Below, in pieces: positions 43,800 to 53,763 of a stretch of DNA of 64,000 nucleotides (position 1 is the first letter of the stretch; every line of letters starts with the position of its first letter). The position numbers and the translations under genes were made by a program. The stretch lies in the NCBI GenBank assembly GCA_014904985.1, contig MU129101.1:49650-113649 (forward strand), written 5' to 3'. The notes under the pieces are model-generated. The model was not told the origin of the DNA, did no database searches, and saw only the letters and a program-made list of their open reading frames with translations. Source of the DNA: Hydnum rufescens UP504 (Eukaryota; Basidiomycota; Agaricomycetes; Cantharellales; Hydnaceae).

Positions 43800-44900
43800 A
43801 CGTACGGAACTGTCAGGGGCCTTTTTGGCTACTATGGATGCCTGGCTTGAGGGCTGGGATTGCGCCGCCGCAAAGGTGGGTCAGATACCATGCATGCTCT
43901 GAGCTCGAGGGCGGATGGAGCCGGAAACGCGGACTACATATACACGCAGCGTGAGTCCACACGTGGGTCCAACTCAGCTTTGTGGTTGCATACATCAAAG
44001 TGTTCGGAGCGGTTCTGCTTGTCCGTACTAGGTTGTTCACCAACATCCAAGTCAATCCGAGTAGGAGGAGAGCTGCGGGATGAAGTCAGAAAGAGGTGGA
44101 GACAGGCTGGAGCTTCGACTGAAAGTGAGTAGATACCTACAGGTTGGGCCATGTCTAGGTGCTTCCGCTGTCCAAGGACCACAGTAAGGAGAATGGTCAA
44201 GGTACCCAATGCTCGTAATTCGTGCTCCTGATCGTTGGCGCCCTAGGCCTTGAGCTGATGCGTGTGTTGGTATGCACCACGACACAGCCTACGCGTAAAG
44301 CAGCAGCGGAGAGACGTATCGTGGAAGGGGAACGATATCGAAGAAGAAATTGGCTCCAGCATCGGGATAAAGTCAGAGAGAGGGTCGCTGAGCGCCTCTG
44401 GCCGGCCAGAGAAGCCCGAATCGATCTGCCTAGCGAATTGCGAAACCTGTGCACGTACAAAGCTCTTCACACTCATTATAATAACTGGCTGATCATCGCG
44501 AAGATGGTTTGGGAATACAATCAAGTCCACGTGAGAGGGCAGTAGGGTTTCCTGAAATGCAGAAGCAGTGGCACTCTGGCTCTGGCTCCTCCTTCCCAAC
44601 TTGAAACAGTGAGTACACGTCCTGGCTTGAAGCGAGCGCTCGAGCAGGTCCTGCAACACGCTGCTTTTCTTGTTGAAGGTGAGATCATGGTGCTTGAGAG
44701 TAGTCGACGGTGTCCCCACCTCTTCGGCTCATTCAATGTTAACGCGCTAACGTCTATGATGGATGCCACGTGTTCGGGATTCAGCTGCCGACGTGAATAG
44801 CTTGGCTGTAATTCCGTCCCCACTCTTATGTTTACATAAGAGAGGGCAGGGAATTTCGTCGTCAGGTGACTTGGAGAATCTCCTTATTTAGTACTGTAAA
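43800..44900. other. Unresolved region with a possible short gene
   Basis: A minus-strand frame at 44243-44719 (158 codons) and overlapping plus-strand frames are open, but none shows a domain or good splice context. Two related segments (GATGAAGTCAGAAAGAGG near 44080 and GATAAAGTCAGAGAGAGG near 44370) indicate a local partial duplication. CpG content is still gene-like here, so a small host gene or the 5' exons of the neighbouring membrane protein are possible. Confidence 0.3.
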
Positions 44901-45051
44901 GTCTAGCAAAGGAATTTTTTCATGACGTGGCACCAATTGAAGCAAAGGGGGTCTGAGGACCCGTGACACTAGCAAAGTGACAGCCACCGCTGGCACCGTG
45001 ACATTGTGACATATCTACCCAGCGGAATGGCCGCCAATGAAATCAGTAGTA

Positions 45052-45961
45052 CAGTATTTTACCACTCAATGAACACCCATCACTCAATGACCACTTCTTA
45101 AATTCAGCTCCTTCCACTGTTCTGAGATTTGGACCATTGAAAGGGCCCCTCATATGAGTAGGACCCCCAATTTTCAGGGAGTTCAGTCCAGTGAGTGTTG
45201 AGAAAGAAGTCAGTTAAGCACTGATTTCACACAGTTTTGATCATCACAGTTTTAGCTTAGGTTACAACTCCCACCAGCTTGAACAGATATCTTTAAATAT
45301 ACATTAATAGTGAACATAAGAGTCATGTGCATGTCCCCCAGAGATTCTGGCTCTGCTAGAAGACCTGCAATGCTTGTTTTTATTGATGGTTTTGATGATG
45401 AATGAGCTGGCCCCCTTTGGATCCAACTTGATTCAATGCTTGTTCATAGGTGTGGATTCTAAGGAAGCAGAAGAGTGGAAGGTAGTGAGAAATGTGGCTC
45501 AGGACACAGGCAAGCTGGATAATGAGACTGCCCTTGCCCAGTGGGACTTGCACCAAGCATTGCCTCATGTAAACAGTACTGTTATCCCTCTCAAGCATAT
45601 TTTTGCCACTAGGAATGTGATTTGGGAGATGAAAGAGGGAGAAGATGAGGGGGAGGATGTCAGCAATGATTTGGAGCCATCTGGGCCCCAGTCAGATAAT
45701 GAGGGAGGTATTGGAGATGATGATACTTGAAGTGGTCATTGAGTGGTGGGCTACTTTTGTGAATACAAACAGCCTCATTTACAGATTACTTTCTTGAAAC
45801 CTTAGTTCTTCTTTTTTCACTTTCTAAGTCTGCACACTTATTCTTCATACATTACTCTACATATGTCCATATTACTCCTAGTTCTTTGGGTGTCATGGTG
45901 ACATGCAGTGACCATGAGAAAATATTCTCAAACCATGTGGTCATTGAGTGGTAAAATACTG
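45052..45961. mobile_element. TA-flanked TIR element, 910 bp
   Basis: Perfect terminal inverted repeats: CAGTATTTTACCACTCAATGA at 45052-45072 and its reverse complement at 45941-45961, flanked by TA on both sides. A tandem CACTCAATGACCAC block follows the left end. Inside is a 118-codon frame (45374-45730, plus) with a Glu/Asp-rich tail. It is unlike a full transposase and may be a leftover C-terminus. TA target and CAGT ends point to a Tc1/mariner-pogo relative. Confidence 0.8.
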
Positions 45962-46029
45962 TATTAAATTTCACATAGCAGCAAGCACCCTTTTTTTTCT
46001 TGGGGATTACTGTCATCTCATCTCATCCC

Positions 46030-48014
46030 TCATACCATGCCACCTGATGATTTTGTGGGGCCTATGGATGCCTTTGTCAAGCATATTTCCAAAGATGAGT
46101 ATAGGGAACAGAGTTCTATTGAGTTTGAAAAGCTTCACCTCATCAATATTGCAAAAAGCAAAAAGAAGCACCACCCTGAAAAGGGAGGTGATGAAAAATG
46201 ATGAGGAGCAGGAAAAGGCTCACCTTCACCAACACAAGCACTGACTCATCTGGGAAAATTATTAAGAAGGTGGTCTCTCATATCTTTCCCTTTGCTACTA
46301 TTATGTGCTAACTAGTAGACATAGCATGTAATGCCTCCAAAATTTGCACTAGTGTGATGATCTGGACCCAACTCACAATTATTATTGCCAATCAAGAGCA
46401 AAGGTGGTTATATGATCAATCCCCATCACCATAGCCACTGTACACAGTGGTTCCAACCCCCATGCTGGGCAGCTATTTCTGAAGCAATGGTTTGGAACAA
46501 CTGGAAGGTATCAGAGGCTATCTGAAGTCTTCAGACATTGCCTGGTGGTGCAAATTTAATATGCTTCATCCTGGGACTGTTGTGAAATGGATGGAGAAAC
46601 ACTCCAAAGGATCATGATTGTGGGCATGGCCAATGGACCAAGAAGACCCTGGAAGCTGTAGAGAAAGTGCATCAAGGTATTCTTGAGCACAACTCCAACT
46701 TGGGGCACCCTCACTTTTTGGTAATAAGATTGTCATTCCCCATGGAGGTATTGATCTCATGTCTATTCCAGTTGAAGCATCCAGCAATTGTGAAGGTTAT
46801 CTGCAAGCAATTCCAGAATTTTTGTGCCATCAGTGTGCCAGTGTCCCATGTCCTTGTCAAGTCCCAGATTCTGGGAATCATTCAATCTCATGCCCCCAAG
46901 CTCCTCAAGGACCAAAAATTCAAGTGTTCTGACACCTTCATTCATAAATTCCTACATTCAAAATTACAATGGTTTATGTGTACTTCTACTCAGGTGATGC
47001 AAAAGACTCCAGATAACTGGGAAAAGCTTTGTGAGGATATGTTCATGCATTTCATTTACTATATTAAAATCTTTGACATTCCTGCTGAGCTCATAATCAA
47101 TGCAGACCAAACTGGCATCTGTTTGATTCCAGTGGGGAATAAGACCTGGGCATGCACAGGTTCAAAGCAAGTCAATACCTTTGCCAAGGATGAAAAGCGA
47201 CAGTTTAGTCTGATGGTTGTGAGTTCAGCTGCCAGCATCATTCTCCCTTTTCAAGCCATCATCAAAGGAAAAACCTGAAGAGTCCTCCCATCAATCAACT
47301 CCCATGTGGAAGGTGAGTGGATGGGTATCCTTTGGACTTTAGGGGGAGACAATCATCAGAGCTCTCTTGAGGCTATGCAATCAGTTTGAGTTGTACAATT
47401 CCTTGATGTTTCATTCACTGCTAACTGCTGTGGTAATCCAGTCGACAGATAGTGTCCTTGTACCATACATTGTGGGGATCAAGAAAGATTTGGCATTACT
47501 GCTCACACAAAGGGCAATTCTCTTGATCAATTCTTGGTCTGTCCATCAAAGTGAGGATTACCATAACTGGATGAAGGACAAGCATGGTCTTATAAAGATT
47601 GGGTATATTCCTGCTGGTTGTGCACCCTCTCTTTCTTAAAGATTATTATTCCTTTGCTGACACTACTTAACAGGCACTGGAGAAATTCAGTCTGCTGATG
47701 TAGGGTTACAACATGTCATTAAGCATGACATTTGGACCCAATGCTTAGAATTTCTCATGACCTCTGGTGAAAACAATATTAAATTGGGCCAGAACCTCAG
47801 TAATGTCTCACTGCCTGATGATCTTGAGCAACTACAAAATGAAAATGAAAAATGGATTACAAATACCTATTGCTGGCTCCTCAAGCAGCCAAAAGTAGTA
47901 AAGGCAGTCTGTCCATGGCTTGATTATATTCTCACACAATGACTCAATGCCCATCTCAGCAGGCATGGAAACAATGCATTGTGGTACCTCTCATATGCAT
48001 GCTTGATGAGTGTG
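46030..48014 (+). pseudogene. Broken DDE transposase (LINADQTG type), 5' part
   Basis: Scattered frames on one strand form a decayed gene: an N-terminal charged segment (46035-46250), then 46667-47278 with PAELIINADQTGICLIPVGNK and DEKRQFSLMV (first catalytic block), then 47367-47639 with LINSWSVHQSEDYHNWMKD and GYIPAGC (second block), then 47757-47942 with a C-terminal helical region. Stops and frame changes separate them. The pattern is that of the basidiomycete DDE_1-type transposases with an NADQTG first block. Copia insertion at 48020 splits what follows. Confidence 0.65.
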
Positions 48015-48019
48015 GAAGC
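48015..48019 (+). repeat. Copia target-site duplication, left (GAAGC)
   Basis: GAAGC precedes the 5' LTR and recurs at 52831-52835 after the 3' LTR. A 5-bp duplication is standard for Ty1/copia integrases. Confidence 0.95.
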
Positions 48020-48288
48020 TGTCGGTAATCAAGACATACGGACAATATCTATTATGTAAACATTTCCTTTTTTATCCCACTCGCCCATTATACAGTTCTC
48101 CGGATAGAGCCGGCTCTCCTCAGTCCTCTATAATGAGACTGAGGTGAGCCGAGACTAGTTTAGTCTACACAACCTTTCCCCACTCATTCATTACATTCCT
48201 TTCTCCCAGTCTATTATCTAGGTATTTTCATCCCAATATAAATGAGTCCTCTATAACGAGACTGAGTCTATTATCTAGTCTCTCGATA
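48020..48288 (+). repeat. Copia 5' LTR
   Basis: Begins TGTCGGTAATC and ends TCTCGATA (TG..TA rather than TG..CA). CCTCTATAATGAGACTGAG and CCTCTATAACGAGACTGAG are internal near-direct repeats about 130 bp apart. TATAAATGAG near 48237 is a candidate promoter motif. Confidence 0.97.
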
Positions 48289-48301
48289 GGTTATGGGCCC
48301 A
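48289..48301 (+). promoter_or_regulatory. Primer-binding site for half initiator-tRNA(Met)
   Basis: GGTTATGGGCCCA directly follows the LTR. It is complementary to the anticodon stem-loop side of eukaryotic initiator tRNA-Met (GGGCCCAUAACC), the same internal half-tRNA primer used by Drosophila copia, rather than to the tRNA 3' end. Confidence 0.8.
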
Positions 48302-50968
48302 TTGACTCCATCTTCTAGTACTGCCGTGCCTACTGCTGTTCCCTCATCTGCCCTTCCTATTCCATCTACTACCATGGCAATTTCTGCGGATCCAACTGGA
48401 CGCTTATTCGCATCAATTCCGAAGCTTGCTAATGACGGTGGGAATTTTATGCTGTGGAAGTATCGCGTAAGAGAGATTCTCGAAGCACGTCGCCTACTTG
48501 ATTATGTCACTGGCGACAATATACAAACTGAACCCAGCATTGGCGATGTGAACCGTGGTGACTGGATTAACAAGAACTGCGAAGCACAACAGCAGATTAC
48601 GCTTACACTCGAGGATGACCCACTCCTTGGTGTTATGCACCTAGACAACGCTGCGGCTATCTGGGATGCCCTTTGTACACGCTATGAAGGAACCGGTGTC
48701 CAAGCCATCTCATATTTAATGAGTAAAATTTGGCGCGAGCAATTTAATGATAGCTCGGACTTGCAAACGCAGATAAATGAACTGCGTGCAAGTGCCCTTA
48801 AGCTCAAAAACCTTGGATTCACACTCCCTGACAACATTCTCACTATCGCTATTCTCCTTTCCCTTCCACCCTCATACGCCAATCTCCAGACCTCTATTGG
48901 GGTTACCGCTGATGAAAAGCTCGACTCGCATAAAGTCACGACCCTGATTCTTGCAGAACAGCAACGGAGGCGCGAGACCGGCGAGGCCGCATTCAGAGCT
49001 CGTGCAGCTAAGTCGAATAATGGAAAGGACACGAAGGATGGTAAAAAGTACAAGAAGTGCACAAACTGCAAACGTCTTGGACATACTGTGGAGAAGTGTT
49101 ACTCAAAGGGTGGTGGAATGGAGGGACAAGGGCCTCCAAGACGAGATGAGAAACGGGACGAAAAAGGAAAAGTTGCCGAAACCTCTGCCCAATCAAATAC
49201 AACTGACTCAAAGCCAATCACACTCTTCATGGCCAGCATAGATGACAACGAAGGCGACGATGAGCATGTAGAAGCACATGTTGCTAACCGACTCGTAATG
49301 CCAAAGCACTGCGAAGGATGGATTGTTGATTCTGGGGCATCAGCACACATGTCGGCACACCGAAATTGGTTTACAACATACCAAAAGATCCATCCACCAC
49401 GTCGTGTCTGGCTTGGTGATCACCGGTACATAGAGGCAGTGGGCGAAGGCCGTATCATGGTTGAAATGGCCGTTGGCAGCGGAAAGTCCATCCCTGGAGC
49501 TTTCCAATCCGTCCTACATGTCCCCAATCTAAATGGAAATCTGATCTCGGTGCGACAACTTGGCCGCTCAGGCTGTTCCACACAATTTACAGCAAACGAG
49601 TGCACTATCCGAAATGCCAAGAATGAGATTGTCGGACTTGCCCCGGTTAACGGAAACCTGTATACACTGCAAGTCTCGGTCTGTGCTGAGGAGAAGGCAT
49701 ATATTAGTACCGTCAATACATCGGAGGAACATGGTCTTGCCATCGGCTCATTCTCTTCCCGGGCGTCTATCGAGATTTGGCACCGTCGACTTGGGCATAT
49801 CAACTACGACTCTATTCGGCACATGGCCAACAAGAACTTAGTCAGAGGAATGGAGATTTCACCTGACTCAAAGGCACCCCCATCAGTCTGCACCCCCTGT
49901 GTCGAAGGAAAGCATGCTCATACCCCTATCCCAAAAGAAACATCAACACGGGCCGATGTGGTACTCGGACGTGTGTTCTCGGATGTTTGGGGTCCAGCCC
50001 CTGTGGCTACACCTTCAAATGAGCGCTATTATACCCTGTTTGTTGATGATAAATCCCGCCGTATCAACATCTCACTCATTAAGCACAAAAGCGACACTTT
50101 CGCCGAGTATAAATCGTTCGTTGCACGTGCTGAAAATGAAACCGGCCAACGAGTCTTAACCCTACGGTCAGATGGTGGCGGAGAATATGGTTCAAAAGAG
50201 TTTAAATCTTACCTTAAAGAAAAGGGACAAAAGCACGAACTCACGAACCCAGACACCCCTCCTGAAAATGGTGTTGCTGAACGTGCAAACGGTTACATCG
50301 TAGGACATGCCCGGTCCTTACTTCAGGATTCAGGACTCCCAAAGGCTTTCTGGGGGCATGCGGTCCAACACGCGGTTCACATTCACAATGTAATGCCATC
50401 ACGCGCACTGCCTGAGAGCATTACCCCTCACGAGGCCTATTTTGGTCAGAAACCAAACCTATCTCTTCTTCGTGTATTTGGGTGCAAAGCCCACGTTCAA
50501 ATCCCTGCAAAACATCGTGACAAATTACATGCGCGGAGCATGGAGTGTATCTACTTGGGGTATTCGGAATCCAAGAAGGCTTACCGAGTCTATCACCGCC
50601 AATCAAAATGCTTTTTCGAGTCCCGCGATGTGATATTTGACGAAGGGACAGGTGCAACGGAACACGTAGAAATCGAAGTCGGATCATCGATTGAAGGGGG
50701 GAGAACAGCGTACATGCAGAGAATCAGCGAGGAGATCGAGACGAGAAAGAGAAGGTCTCTGACTCACCAGCTCCCGCTGTACCCTTGCCTGCTACTTCAA
50801 CATCTCAACCGCCGACCCAACCATCTCCAAGTGGAGAACCGACACTCCGTCGATCAGGGCGTACTATTGTCAGACCCCTACGTGACGACGAAAACCCGAA
50901 ACTTACCCTCACGTCATACTCCAGTCACTCAAACCCCACACCAAAGATCTCTACACCCACAGACATGA
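48293..50968 (+). CDS. Copia Gag-protease-integrase polyprotein
   Basis: 891 codons. The ATG lies inside the primer site. Gag (UBN2-type, LWKYRVREILEARRLLDYV near residues 55-75); zinc knuckle CTNCKRLGHTVEKC at about 256-269; aspartic protease WIVDSGASAHMS (Asp near 346); GAG-pre-integrase zinc motif WHRRLGHINYDS ... CTPCVEGKH (about 497-545); integrase core with DVWGP, RSDGGGEY and ENGVAERAN supplying the D,D-35-E triad. The last ~85 codons are out of the ancestral frame; the true frame continues in the next ORF. Confidence 0.93.
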   Translation: MGPLTPSSSTAVPTAVPSSALPIPSTTMAISADPTGRLFASIPKLANDGGNFMLWKYRVREILEARRLLDYVTGDNIQTEPSIGDVNRGDWINKNCEAQQQITLTLEDDPLLGVMHLDNAAAIWDALCTRYEGTGVQAISYLMSKIWREQFNDSSDLQTQINELRASALKLKNLGFTLPDNILTIAILLSLPPSYANLQTSIGVTADEKLDSHKVTTLILAEQQRRRETGEAAFRARAAKSNNGKDTKDGKKYKKCTNCKRLGHTVEKCYSKGGGMEGQGPPRRDEKRDEKGKVAETSAQSNTTDSKPITLFMASIDDNEGDDEHVEAHVANRLVMPKHCEGWIVDSGASAHMSAHRNWFTTYQKIHPPRRVWLGDHRYIEAVGEGRIMVEMAVGSGKSIPGAFQSVLHVPNLNGNLISVRQLGRSGCSTQFTANECTIRNAKNEIVGLAPVNGNLYTLQVSVCAEEKAYISTVNTSEEHGLAIGSFSSRASIEIWHRRLGHINYDSIRHMANKNLVRGMEISPDSKAPPSVCTPCVEGKHAHTPIPKETSTRADVVLGRVFSDVWGPAPVATPSNERYYTLFVDDKSRRINISLIKHKSDTFAEYKSFVARAENETGQRVLTLRSDGGGEYGSKEFKSYLKEKGQKHELTNPDTPPENGVAERANGYIVGHARSLLQDSGLPKAFWGHAVQHAVHIHNVMPSRALPESITPHEAYFGQKPNLSLLRVFGCKAHVQIPAKHRDKLHARSMECIYLGYSESKKAYRVYHRQSKCFFESRDVIFDEGTGATEHVEIEVGSSIEGGRTAYMQRISEEIETRKRRSLTHQLPLYPCLLLQHLNRRPNHLQVENRHSVDQGVLLSDPYVTTKTRNLPSRHTPVTQTPHQRSLHPQT

Positions 50969-52548
50969 ACTCAGTGGGCGATGAACACGCCAAACTCGCC
51001 ATACCTCATGAACCCTCTAGTTACAGAGAGGCAATGGCCATGCCCGAAGCTGACCATTGGATGGAAGCATGTATCTATGAGATCGAAGCCCTGGACAGGA
51101 ACGAGACCTTTGAGTGGGTAGAAAGACCAATGGATCGACAGATTGTTGGAAGCTGCTGGGTATTCAAAATAAAGCGCGACTCAAGTGGCGAAATTTCTGG
51201 CTATAGAGCCCGGGTTGTGGCAAAGGGATACACTGAAGTCCCCGGTGTGGACTTTTTCGAGACCTATGCCCCAACAATCCGAAAACAATCTTTTCTTGTG
51301 ATCCTTGCTCTCGCCGCCAAATTCAACCTTGAACTTGTCCATTTCGATGTTAAGTCAGCATTCCTTAATCCCCTACTCAAAGAATGGATTTACATGGAAG
51401 CCCCCCTTGGCTTTACTCCGCCAAAACCTGGCATGGTCTGGCTATTGCTTCGGAGCCTCTACGGCCTTAAGCAAGCTGCACGAGAATGGTACCTGCAAAT
51501 GAAAACAGAGTTTGGAAAGATTGGATGGAAGAGAACCAACACTGACTATGCGGTCTTTACTCAACATGACAAAAACGGACTCGCAATTCTCGGATCCCAT
51601 GTCGACAACATTATGCTCGCAATTCCGAAACCTTCGCTCCAAGCACACAAGGACAACCTCCTAAAGACCTTCGATATGCGGTACATGGGCGATCTCCATT
51701 GGTACACAGGAATCAAAATCTTGCGCAATCGAAGCCAGCGCACTATCACTATTTTGCAGGATTCATACACCCGCGATGTTCTCGAGCGTTTCAAGATGGC
51801 GGATGCACGGCCTAGTGCCACACCAATGGCCACCAAGCTGAAACTCGAAAAGCTGGACTCACCTAGGACCGATATCCAGCACTACCAGTCAATGCTAGGC
51901 TCGGTTATGTATGCGATGATTGGCTCCCGTCCTGATCTAGCATTCTCTGTTGGCTACCTCAGCCGACATGCAGCCACCCCGGGACCAGAGCACCTGACTG
52001 CCCTAAAGCGGGTCTACCGTTACCTTGTCAAGACTGCTGGAGCGAGCCTGACCTTTGACGGCGCAAAGTCCAGCGTCTTGCGTGGATTCACTGATTCAGA
52101 CTGGGCCGGGGACCCGACAGACCGTCGTTCAATTACCGGATCTTTGTGGGTCCTCTGTGGGGCACCTGTTGGCTGGAGCTCCCGGAAGCAGTCAAGCATC
52201 GTTATCTCGAGTACCGAAGCAGAATATATCGCCGCGACTCATGGAACACGCAATGCAATTTGGTTCCGGAGCCTCCTCAACGATTTGGGCCACCCAATGA
52301 ACAACCCGACGACAATCTACATTGATAATCAATCGGCCATTGCCATTGCGCAGAATGAGAAATTTTCAGAGCAAACGAAACATTTCGAAGTCGGCCACCA
52401 TTTTGTCCGTGAAAAGCTCGAAGATGGGATTATTGCACTTGAATATATTCCGACGGAGCACCAACCTGTGGATATTCTCACAAAACCTCTTGCTGCGGAC
52501 AAATTTCACTCCTTCACCGATATGATGGGCCTTAACGGGATCCGCTAG
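50785..52548 (+). CDS. Copia reverse transcriptase and RNase H
   Basis: 587 codons in the -1 frame relative to the upstream ORF; coding similarity in this frame begins at about 50700, before the first ATG. RT blocks: SCWVFKIKRD, YRARVVAKGYTEVPGVDF, HFDVKSAFLNPLL, SLYGLKQAAREWY and SHVDNIMLAI, where family members have YVDD or HVDD. RNase H: GFTDSDWAGDPTDRRS, VISSTEAEYIAAT, IYIDNQSAI, and VDILTKPL near the end. The stop lies 14 bp before the 3' LTR; GAGTGGGCG between them is the probable polypurine tract. Confidence 0.93.
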   Translation: MPATSTSQPPTQPSPSGEPTLRRSGRTIVRPLRDDENPKLTLTSYSSHSNPTPKISTPTDMNSVGDEHAKLAIPHEPSSYREAMAMPEADHWMEACIYEIEALDRNETFEWVERPMDRQIVGSCWVFKIKRDSSGEISGYRARVVAKGYTEVPGVDFFETYAPTIRKQSFLVILALAAKFNLELVHFDVKSAFLNPLLKEWIYMEAPLGFTPPKPGMVWLLLRSLYGLKQAAREWYLQMKTEFGKIGWKRTNTDYAVFTQHDKNGLAILGSHVDNIMLAIPKPSLQAHKDNLLKTFDMRYMGDLHWYTGIKILRNRSQRTITILQDSYTRDVLERFKMADARPSATPMATKLKLEKLDSPRTDIQHYQSMLGSVMYAMIGSRPDLAFSVGYLSRHAATPGPEHLTALKRVYRYLVKTAGASLTFDGAKSSVLRGFTDSDWAGDPTDRRSITGSLWVLCGAPVGWSSRKQSSIVISSTEAEYIAATHGTRNAIWFRSLLNDLGHPMNNPTTIYIDNQSAIAIAQNEKFSEQTKHFEVGHHFVREKLEDGIIALEYIPTEHQPVDILTKPLAADKFHSFTDMMGLNGIR

Positions 52549-52561
52549 TCTTGAGTGGGCG

Positions 52562-52830
52562 TGTCGGTAATCAAGACATACGGACAATATCTATTATGTA
52601 AACATTTCCTTTTTTATCCCACTCGCCCATTATACAGTTCTCCGGATAGAGCCGGCTCTCCTCAGTCCTCTATAATGAGACTGAGGTGAGCCGAGACTAG
52701 TTTAGTCTACACAACCTTTCCCCACTCATTCATTACATTCCTTTCTCCCAGTCTATTATCTAGGTATTTTCATCCCAATATAAATGAGTCCTCTATAACG
52801 AGACTGAGTCTATTATCTAGTCTCTCGATA
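52562..52830 (+). repeat. Copia 3' LTR
   Basis: Base-for-base the same as 48020-48288 by eye comparison over 269 bp. Followed by GAAGC at 52831-52835. Confidence 0.97.
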
Positions 52831-52835
52831 GAAGC

Positions 52836-53304
52836 TGTATGCACCATTATGGAATGTTTTTCAGAAGATCCTTCCTTTGCATTGCTTGTTGCCCCTGAGC
52901 CTGGGGATCTTCCTGTTGATGTTGACCACCCAGAATTCTCTGAGTACAATTCCAATGATGACACTGAAATGACATCCATGCATATTGCTCAACTCCAACT
53001 TATCAATCCTGGCAAGACTAAATTCACAATTAAAAATACACACTTTCATATGGCCAAGGACAATGAACTTGGCTTCCAAGTTCTGAGTAAGTTTGATGAT
53101 GAGACTCTCACTGATCATGATGCCAATGGGGATATAGATCTGGATGTATCCAGTGACAAGAATGATGAAAATCCCTCTGACTCAGATGAGAGTAGTCATG
53201 TTACCTCATTTCCAGCCTCTCATCATCAACCTAGCCATTACCAGACACCTGAAGTTGAAGTCCCCCATGGCATCATTGGAAAACTCATTGAGATTGATGA
53301 GTAA
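52836..53304 (+). pseudogene. Broken DDE element ORF, part 3' of copia
   Basis: A 151-codon frame (52849-53304), rich in Asp/Ser/Glu with CysProHis-poor composition, continues the pre-insertion sequence across the copia site. It is an acidic tail or a second element protein; no domain recognised. Stops upstream show it belongs to a decayed gene. Confidence 0.45.
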
Positions 53305-53763
53305 GCTTTGCAGCATGTAAGTAATCCACCCAGTTCAGTGTTACTGCTTTTTCTGACAGCCTCTAGATACACATTTATGGTTGATGCAATTCACACTCCC
53401 TCAATAATTTTATTCCCCAGACATCTCAGTGGACACTGGCTTAAAGAAGCCAATTTTGTGTCATCAGTTTGCTGCTGTTGGTTCACAATAGGGACACTAC
53501 TTTGGACCTCTTAGGCTAGCTTCCACTATGCAGGAAGGGACCTACATCAGGAAAATCATTTACTCTCTGAAGGTGGGATGTATCTCTGAAGACTCTGAAG
53601 ACTCTGAAGCTGTATAAGAGGGTGTAGTTAGAATAGGCTGAAGAGAACAATGACTCAAACATCCCACAACCAAGATTCAGACTTTGCATACAGACCTCCA
53701 GAGGCACATATATACCTGGTGCCTGATCAATGCTGGTGACCTCAATAATGCTGTGGGTGGGCC

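Larger units (their letters stand above)
48020..52830 (+). mobile_element. Young Ty1/copia retrotransposon (4811 bp)
   Basis: Two 269-bp LTRs identical by eye, a 5-bp target duplication, a primer site, and gag-protease-integrase-RT-RNase H order, which defines Ty1/copia. Coding is split over two frames by a -1 shift near 50700 and the reverse-transcriptase box is altered (see findings), so this copy is probably not autonomous despite its youth. It keeps normal CpG content, unlike everything around it, and lies inside an older transposase remnant. Confidence 0.97.

Noticed and set aside
22587..44500. Biosynthetic gene cluster in the gene island
   Set aside because: The genes are functionally unrelated housekeeping types; one acyltransferase-like gene without a core synthase is not enough.
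48682..49071. Minus-strand ORF inside the copia gag
   Set aside because: Shadow of the gag frame; no features of its own.
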